In this document: positions 46,840 through 52,092 of the stretch, in pieces
Position numbering within the stretch: position 1 is the first letter of the stretch
Layout of the letters: every line of letters begins with the position of its first letter
DNA from: Chryseobacterium bernardetii
GTDB taxonomy: Bacteria > Bacteroidota > Bacteroidia > Flavobacteriales > Weeksellaceae
Assembly (NCBI RefSeq): GCF_003815975.1
Contig: NZ_CP033932.1
Coordinates: 496,001 to 560,000 of the forward strand
DNA: 64,000 nucleotides
Reading direction: 5' to 3'
Position numbers and translations under genes: made by a program
The notes under the pieces: model-generated
Databases searched by the model: none
What the model saw: only the letters and a program-made list of their open reading frames with translations
Told to the model about the DNA's origin: nothing

Positions 46840-46870
46840 CAAAAGTAGACATTTTTTCTTAAAGCACAAA
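46840..46870 (-). promoter_or_regulatory. rpsU promoter (TTTG-N19-TACTTTTG)
   Basis: TTTG (46870-46867) and TACTTTTG (46847-46840) on the minus strand are 19 nt apart, identical in form to the rplK promoter. The leader is about 15-20 nt. Confidence 0.8.
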
Positions 46871-47068
46871 ATTTCAACATCTTTTATTTTAAAAATAACC
46901 CATTTACCATATCTGACTCTTTATTTAAGAGTTGAACAAATCCTTTTAATACTCAATACTAATACTTAAAATATGTTTTACTTTTCTTTGATCCGATCAT
47001 AAAATACAAGTATCATAGTTATTAAAAAAAGCTATAAACAGTATGAACGGTATTTAAACAAAATATCC

Positions 47069-47076
47069 TATCTTTG
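47069..47076 (+). promoter_or_regulatory. -7 box of the tmRNA promoter
   Basis: TATCTTTG lies 17 bp before the mature 5' end of tmRNA. No clear TTTG is found 19-20 nt upstream of it. Confidence 0.5.
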
Positions 47077-47092
47077 CATACACTTTATTCAT

Positions 47093-47492
47093 GGGGTTGA
47101 CTGGTTTCGACAGCAAGACCAATGGGTAAGTAAGCATGCAGAGAACCGTAGCGCGATCTCTATAATCCCTTGCTACAGAATTTTAACTGGCAACGAAGAG
47201 TTCGCTCTTGCAGCTTAATATCGAAGTATAGTAGATTCAAGCGTTTTCCCGAAGATTTCAGTAAGGAAGCAAGATATTCCACAAATGCCCTATTCTGCGG
47301 CGTTTGATCCTGGGATATAGGAATGCAGAAATAAGGTTGTAGAAACTTCGGCTACAGCACGAAAACTTTAGAAGATAAGCTGGAAGTTGGGCGTCTGCTC
47401 TCTGCTTCCCGTCGAAAACCAATAGCAGAATAAGCATGTAGAAAGCTTATGTATTGCTTGTTTGGACGAGGGTTCGAATCCCTCCAACTCCA
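47093..47492 (+). ncRNA. ssrA: Transfer-messenger RNA (tmRNA)
   Basis: About 400 nt. The 5' GGGGTTG pairs with 3' CAACTCC to form the acceptor stem, the T-arm GGGTTCGAATCCC is present, and the 5' side has the conserved GACTGGTTTCGACA. The reading frame for the proteolysis tag ends in GNEEFALAA-stop (47189-47218), with the usual LAA end. It rescues stalled ribosomes. The CCA end is not encoded. The 3' end borders a phage integrase gene, so the prophage most likely used this gene as its attachment site. Confidence 0.95.
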
Positions 47493-47510
47493 CAAAGCTT
47501 CTTAAGCATC
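47461..47510 (+). other. Probable prophage attachment site (attL) in the 3' end of tmRNA
   Basis: The T-arm and acceptor part of ssrA is a frequent target of tyrosine integrases, and an integrase gene begins 123 bp downstream with the same orientation. The other end of the prophage lies outside the window, so the repeated core cannot be read directly. Confidence 0.5.
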
Positions 47511-47614
47511 TCATTTTCAATGCATAACATTTTTAATGTAACGAAAATGAGTAAAAAAGAGTAAAATTTTTCAACATTTTGCCCAAGTGTTCACAAACCA
47601 AAAATTTGTGATAT

Positions 47615-48784
47615 ATGAAAAATTTTGAAGTTAAAATTTACATACCATCTAACCGTGAAGATAGATGGTATGTTTACATTTATGATAATTCTGTCCAAAA
47701 AATAGTTCATAAAACTTATAAGGGGATTAATACTGAACCTGATCTTTTCAAAAGAGAATTGATTTGTGAGGGCTTTAAAAAGACTTTAGAACTTGAGCTC
47801 AAAAATGGCTGGACTCCTATAAAAGTAAAAAATAAAGCAAAACCACTTCCTCAACCTTACAAAAATGATCTAACAATTGTAGAAGCTTATGAAAAGGCTT
47901 TTAAATTTCTTTCTGCTTCTAAACGTGAAGAAAAAACTAAAAGCGATTATAAAACACATAAAAAGTTTTTTCTTAAAGCTGTGGAAGCTCTAAATTGGAA
48001 CAAAAATCTTTTCTCAGAATTGGACCAGTATCATTTTAATATGATAATTGAAAAAATGTGCGAATTAAGGAAATGTTCAGATGTATACTTCAATAAACAT
48101 TTGAATCTTTGTAAGTCCTTTAATACAATTCTTGTTGATAAATTCATCATCAAGGAAAGTAAAGTAAAAGGATTATCTGAAAAAGACTACTCGACACCTG
48201 AAAAGAAATTATTAACACCTGAAGAACAGACCAAGATAATCAAACATTTCCGCACTATCTGTCCACAATTTATAACTAAATTAAAAGTTCTTTATCACCT
48301 GGATTTAAGACCAAAAGAAATCCGACTTTTGAAAGTTGGCATGATCGATCAGGAAAAATGGTATTTTAGACTTCCGAGTGAAATTACAAAAAATGACAAG
48401 GAAGCTATTGTTTTAATTCCTGATGATCTTAAAAATGATTTACTAAAATTGGATTTATCCAATCCGGAACATTTTTTATTTGGTATTGAATTACAAAGAT
48501 CAAGGGATAGAAGTAAAATATTTAAACCTTCACTATTTCCGATTTCTAAAAATGCAGGAAATAATTTATGGAGAAAAGAAGTCAAAGTGAAGTTGAAAAT
48601 AGATTCTGATATGTATTCTTTAAAAAAGAAAAATAACAACGATAAGTTATCAAGAGGTTGGAGCATCGAAGAGGTTAAAGAAGTAAACCGACACTCAACT
48701 ATAGAAATGACAAAGATTTATGCTACAAGATATAGTGAAATTGTACAGGAAAAGCAACGTGATAATTACGGAACATTTGATTAA
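47615..48784 (+). CDS. int: Prophage tyrosine integrase
   Basis: 389 residues: an N-terminal arm-binding-like domain (to about 90), a SAM-like core-binding domain (about 90-190) and the catalytic domain. Visible residues: Arg in YHLDLRPKEIRLL, late His in VNRHSTIEMTKIYATRY and the Tyr in KIYA. The usual HxxR box is replaced by YSLK in MYSLKKKNNN, a substitution seen in other Bacteroidota element integrases. It is followed by its own terminator. It catalyses integration and, with an accessory factor, excision. Confidence 0.9.
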   Translation: MKNFEVKIYIPSNREDRWYVYIYDNSVQKIVHKTYKGINTEPDLFKRELICEGFKKTLELELKNGWTPIKVKNKAKPLPQPYKNDLTIVEAYEKAFKFLSASKREEKTKSDYKTHKKFFLKAVEALNWNKNLFSELDQYHFNMIIEKMCELRKCSDVYFNKHLNLCKSFNTILVDKFIIKESKVKGLSEKDYSTPEKKLLTPEEQTKIIKHFRTICPQFITKLKVLYHLDLRPKEIRLLKVGMIDQEKWYFRLPSEITKNDKEAIVLIPDDLKNDLLKLDLSNPEHFLFGIELQRSRDRSKIFKPSLFPISKNAGNNLWRKEVKVKLKIDSDMYSLKKKNNNDKLSRGWSIEEVKEVNRHSTIEMTKIYATRYSEIVQEKQRDNYGTFD

Positions 48785-48789
48785 TATAT

Positions 48790-48813
48790 AAGGCGTCTAA
48801 AATCTGACGCCTT
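48790..48813 (+). terminator. Terminator of the integrase gene
   Basis: A perfect 8-bp stem (AAGGCGTC/GACGCCTT) is followed by TTTTC, 6 bp after the integrase stop. Confidence 0.85.
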
Positions 48814-48823
48814 TTTCTTTTAA

Positions 48824-49116
48824 TTATTTTAGATGTCGATCCGCCCAGCCTTCATCGTTATTATCACTGTCGCCTTTTTTCTTCTTCCCTTGATAGACAA
48901 ATTTCTTTTTTGGAGCAATTATGCTTAACAGCCAAAACTTTGCTAATTTAAGGCTATAATAATCTACAGACTCACAACGTTTTCATTTTCGACGAGCTCT
49001 TCAATGTCAAACTTCTTACTTTCCGTATAGAAAACATCAATCTCCTGATTCTTATCAGCAGTGACAAGCCGTACATGATCTACGTGTTTTGATTTTATTG
49101 TTCCTGAAATTTCCAT
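48824..49116 (-). pseudogene. Small phage gene split by a frameshift (two overlapping pieces)
   Basis: A minus-strand frame starts with ATG at 49116 (MEISGTIKSKHVDHVRLVTA) and stops at 48964 after 50 codons (VENENVVSL). In the -1 frame coding goes on with VDYYSLKLAKFWLLSII, then a lysine-rich stretch and GDSDNNDEGWADRHLK, to TAA at 48824, but without any start codon. Joined by a -1 shift near 48990 it would give about 96 residues. I see no good slippery heptamer, so an indel or a sequencing error is more likely than programmed shifting. Function unknown. Confidence 0.45.
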
Positions 49117-49198
49117 GCTTCAAAATTGATACAAAATGAATGTATATCAAAATTATTTATGATACAAATTATAACAATTTTAATTTTCATAGGAATGA

Positions 49199-49417
49199 TC
49201 AAGGTTTGACAATATGCAAAAAATAAGCTACAACCCTCATCCTCCAAAGCTTGTAATTTTTCACCTCGACAACTGCACGCATCCAATCTCCCTTTTTTAA
49301 ATTATAAACAATGTAGTTATCACTTTTTCGATACATTAAATCTATTATAGTTCCATCCTTTAATTGAATTCTAGTGTAACGCTTCTTTACCTTTAAAACT
49401 TCGCCTTCAATTTCCAT
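49199..49417 (-). CDS. Small prophage protein, unknown function
   Basis: 72 residues, basic, probably a small beta-barrel (MEIEGEVLKVKKRYTRIQL; GTIIDLMYRKSDNYIVYNL; WMRAVVEVKNYKLWRMRVVA). It shares its beginning (MEI-x-G) and layout with the small frame starting at 49116. No family recognised. The overlapping minus-strand frame at 49095-49286 is rejected. Confidence 0.5.
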   Translation of the reverse strand: MEIEGEVLKVKKRYTRIQLKDGTIIDLMYRKSDNYIVYNLKKGDWMRAVVEVKNYKLWRMRVVAYFLHIVKP

Positions 49418-49620
49418 GGTTAATTTTTACACCAAGTTACGAAAAGAAAAATCCCCGGAGCAATCCAGGGATACAAGCTAATCAAGACTCAATATGAAAG
49501 AGAATGATGTTGTAAATATAATGTTTTAAATGTAAATGTATTTGTAGTAATAACTCTACGGGAAACCGTAATTAAATAATATTCATTTTATTTAGATTAG
49601 CAAATAATTAATAACACGAC

Positions 49621-49628
49621 TAGATTTG
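49621..49628 (+). promoter_or_regulatory. -7 box in front of the DUF4760-like gene
   Basis: TAGATTTG is a full match to TAnnTTTG, 45 bp before the ATG. No TTTG lies at the right distance upstream, so this is weak. The rest of 49418-49672 holds no gene; a weak hairpin (ATCCC/GGGAT) is seen near 49451-49470. Confidence 0.4.
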
Positions 49629-49672
49629 TCGTTCAGAAATATTATTTTCGCGATAGTAAAAACTACAAACTA

Positions 49673-50305
49673 ATGAATACTTTATTTAATAAGAGATACC
49701 ATATTCGATTGGTATGGTTAATAATTATCTGTTTAGCGCTTACTTTTTGTGCCGTATTTTTTGTATTTAGATATATGGCTGGTTGGGAGCCTGCACCTTC
49801 TCTTGATTATACAACTAAAGTCACTTTAGCAATACTTGCATTCTTGACTTTGATTTATCATATACATAATCTTGAGAATCAAATCAAGACTCAGGATGCT
49901 AGTAATCGGCAAAGCAAGACAAAGTATACTCATGAAATTTGTTCAGACTTCAGGAGACCATTAATGATGGAAATAAATGAAGATCTAAGAAGATTACTTA
50001 TTGATCAAAAAGATAAATTAGAAAGCCAAAATATAAAAGAATTTGTAAAATTCATAGACGACCCGGATAATAGGAAATATAGACAAGCATTAGCAATTTC
50101 TTTAAATTATTTTGAAAGTATATCGGCAATGGTTCTGGCGGGTGATCTTGATAATGATATAGTAAAAAGATTATTTTGTAAATTATTTGGGCGATACTAT
50201 ATTAGGTTAAAACATTATATTTCATATCGACAAGAAGAGGCCCCTAAATCATGGGTAAGTTTTGAAACCTTAGCAAAAAAATGGTTAAATGACGAAAAAT
50301 TATAA
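49673..50305 (+). CDS. Prophage membrane protein, DUF4760-like
   Basis: 210 residues with two N-terminal transmembrane helices (RLVWLIIICLALTFCAVFF and VTLAILAFLTLIYHIHNL), then a helical cytoplasmic domain (HEICSDFRRPLMMEINED; LNYFESISAMVLAGDLDNDI; FGRYYIRLKHYISYRQEE). This resembles DUF4760 proteins, found often on phages and plasmids; their function is unknown. It is on the plus strand, alone with its own promoter-like box, and not part of the late genes. It could be a gene expressed in the lysogen, for example for exclusion of other phages; that is speculation. Confidence 0.6.
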   Translation: MNTLFNKRYHIRLVWLIIICLALTFCAVFFVFRYMAGWEPAPSLDYTTKVTLAILAFLTLIYHIHNLENQIKTQDASNRQSKTKYTHEICSDFRRPLMMEINEDLRRLLIDQKDKLESQNIKEFVKFIDDPDNRKYRQALAISLNYFESISAMVLAGDLDNDIVKRLFCKLFGRYYIRLKHYISYRQEEAPKSWVSFETLAKKWLNDEKL

Positions 50306-50321
50306 ATAAGTACTAAAAAAA

Positions 50322-50477
50322 TACTATATTTGTACACCAAACAACATGAAAACAATATCAAAAAAAGTAGCAATTATGACAACAAACACATTCAAAAAAG
50401 AATATGATGGAATCTAACCATCATTAGAGTACGACACTAACAAAATAAAATAAAAATAGCCTCCTTAATTGGAGGCT
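50322..50477 (+). other. Very short transcription unit: small RNA or 23-residue peptide
   Basis: A TATATTTG promoter box near 50326-50333 is followed by a 23-codon frame (ATG 50346, TAA 50415-50417; MKTISKKVAIMTTNTFKKEY...), a small palindrome (GATGG...CCATC) and a strong terminator at 50458-50477. The whole unit is about 140 nt. It could be an independent small RNA or a small peptide gene in the prophage. No known RNA family was recognised. Confidence 0.4.
50458..50477. terminator. Bidirectional terminator at the end of the lysis cassette
   Basis: A perfect 7-bp stem (AGCCTCC/GGAGGCT) with a 6-nt loop is followed by TTTTC on the plus strand and ATTTTTATTTTA on the minus strand. It ends both the small plus-strand unit and the phage late transcript. 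Confidence 0.85.
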
Positions 50478-50498
50478 TTTCTATTATAGTACTTCAGC

Positions 50499-51050
50499 TT
50501 ATTTTAAATACTTTTTATAAGCTGCTGCCATTTTCTTATCATAAGCATTTATGTGATAATTTCTACCATTGTAAATGCGGGCAAAATCGGCCCATCTTTT
50601 ATCTCTTAGTTCATCATCTAGCTTATTGGCTTTAATGAACTTTACAAATGCTTTAAGTTGCTCACCTTCGCTTTTGTACATCGCATTGATAAAATCTTGC
50701 AAGACCGGAAAGCCAACCAAATTATGATTAAAACCCATAATCTGGAATTTCCCCCATGAAGCAGATTTTAAGGCTGCATTTCGATCTAATTTTGCTGCTT
50801 TATCTAGTCTAGCATGTTCGTCATTTGTATATCCTCCAGGGCGTGGATTTGAAATGTCCGGAAATTCTTTACTGTATTTTCCTTTAGTAAATTCATGAAA
50901 CTTATGGCGTTCAAATAAGATAGTCGGTCTACCATCAGCCTGAAAACCGCCTTTTGGAGCTTCAACTTCGCTCACGGCTTTAATTGCTGCAACTTCACAT
51001 CCAAGTTCTTTGGCGGCATCTATATAATCTTGTTCTGTTAGTGTTTTCAT
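50499..51050 (-). CDS. Phage endolysin, N-acetylmuramidase (DUF3380 family)
   Basis: 183 residues covering the muramidase domain of the DUF3380 family: catalytic Glu near the N-terminus (AIKAVSEVEAPKGGF), RPTILFERHKFHEFT, SASWGKFQIMGFNH and WADFARIYNGRNYHINAYDK. It cuts peptidoglycan glycan strands during lysis. No separate cell-wall-binding domain and no signal peptide are seen, so it needs the holin to reach the periplasm. Its ATG overlaps the end of the preceding gene by 4 bp. Confidence 0.92.
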   Translation of the reverse strand: MKTLTEQDYIDAAKELGCEVAAIKAVSEVEAPKGGFQADGRPTILFERHKFHEFTKGKYSKEFPDISNPRPGGYTNDEHARLDKAAKLDRNAALKSASWGKFQIMGFNHNLVGFPVLQDFINAMYKSEGEQLKAFVKFIKANKLDDELRDKRWADFARIYNGRNYHINAYDKKMAAAYKKYLK

Positions 51051-51616
51051 TTGTTTCTTTTTAAGTATTTATAAATTCCAAATATTACTATTGCTACTAT
51101 TCCAAAAACAGCCAGGACAATCCACAGTCCGGACTGAAAGCCTTTTACTTGAACTTCTTTTGTCTTTTGTTTGACTTCCTGAACTCTTTTTTTAATGTTA
51201 TTTTCTTCAACAATACTGTCAGAGAATTCTTTAAATTTTCCAATTAATGATTCAGAAGCATCCTCTTTTTTTGTATGATTTAACTGAGAAGTCTTGGAGC
51301 GTATTTGAACTTCTGCATTTCCGTTGACTTTAATAGCCTGCAGGGTATCACCATTTTGAACATTGTAAATTTCAATCGGCTTTCCTGTTTCAGACTTTCC
51401 TCTTACCTCAAATTCGGTCTGGTTGTCTTTTTTCTGCTCTACGATTTCAGATTTATTAATCTGCTGCTTCTCTTCCGATTTTTCAACTTTACTTTCTACT
51501 TTTGCCGTTGATATTTGTTGAATCTGCTCGACTTCTGTACTTTTTGATGTTACAACCTTTTTACTCCTGCACCCCGTCAGAAGTATTGCTATCATTATTA
51601 GTATTGCTGTTCTCAT
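51047..51616 (-). CDS. Candidate unimolecular spanin (u-spanin)
   Basis: 189 residues with a lipoprotein signal (MRTAILIMIAILLTGC, Cys16), a long charged Lys/Glu-rich periplasmic part (about 20-160) and a C-terminal transmembrane helix (about 162-182: GLWIVLAVFGIVAIVIFGIY) followed by a basic tail. This topology, anchored in the outer membrane by lipid and in the inner membrane by a helix, is that of unimolecular spanins such as T1 gp11. Its position between holin and endolysin genes with overlaps on both sides supports this. It is longer and more charged than known members, and homology is not shown. Confidence 0.7.
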   Translation of the reverse strand: MRTAILIMIAILLTGCRSKKVVTSKSTEVEQIQQISTAKVESKVEKSEEKQQINKSEIVEQKKDNQTEFEVRGKSETGKPIEIYNVQNGDTLQAIKVNGNAEVQIRSKTSQLNHTKKEDASESLIGKFKEFSDSIVEENNIKKRVQEVKQKTKEVQVKGFQSGLWIVLAVFGIVAIVIFGIYKYLKRNK

Positions 51617-52073
51617 TTTCGTTTTGCTTTTTGTAGTTTGCTAATAAGTCATGAAGCACGTCTTCACGCTTTTCGAGAATTTCAAGTACCTGGAGCATGG
51701 AAGCATTAGTTTTTCTTCTGAGCTTGTTTTCTGCTTTTTCCTGAACTGATTTCGCCTCTGTGAATACCAATACGACTGCAGCCAATAATGATACAATCGG
51801 TACTGCCGAAATAGGGAACTCAAAAAAATAGGTTATTGGCACAATAGCATCAAAAATGAATGCATAAAGTAGCATCCCGAAATAATGATTAAACTTTGCA
51901 ACACTTCTTTTATATCCTTCAGAAGTCCGCATTTCCCCAATTTGTTTTGCTTTTCTAATCCCAAAATAAAAATCAATTATCATTGAGATCAAAACTGCGC
52001 TCCATAATATTCCGACAACTATTAACTTCATAATAATTGCACTGTAATCCTCTTTTATAAATTCTAATATCAT
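51561..52073 (-). CDS. Phage holin-like membrane protein
   Basis: 170 residues with three transmembrane helices (about 14-36, 66-86 and 88-108), a charged cytoplasmic loop (FGIRKAKQIGEMRTSEGYKR) and a long Lys/Asn/Glu-rich C-terminus. This is the arrangement of holins of Bacteroidota phages (phage_holin_4-like). It should form the hole that releases the endolysin and trigger the spanin. An internal Met (MKLIVVG) is an alternative start, which might allow a dual-start holin/antiholin control. It overlaps the spanin gene by 56 bp. Confidence 0.72.
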   Translation of the reverse strand: MILEFIKEDYSAIIMKLIVVGILWSAVLISMIIDFYFGIRKAKQIGEMRTSEGYKRSVAKFNHYFGMLLYAFIFDAIVPITYFFEFPISAVPIVSLLAAVVLVFTEAKSVQEKAENKLRRKTNASMLQVLEILEKREDVLHDLLANYKKQNENENSNTNNDSNTSDGVQE

Positions 52074-52092
52074 AGTTTAAATTCTTTCATTT

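Noticed and set aside
49095..49286. Minus-strand frame of 63 codons near the small phage genes
   Set aside because: It overlaps the better supported 72-residue gene and covers the start region of the small frame at 49116; sequence looks like a shadow frame.
49418..49672. Hairpin near 49451-49470 as a terminator
   Set aside because: Only a 5-bp perfect stem and no minus-strand gene directly upstream that would need it; too weak to list.
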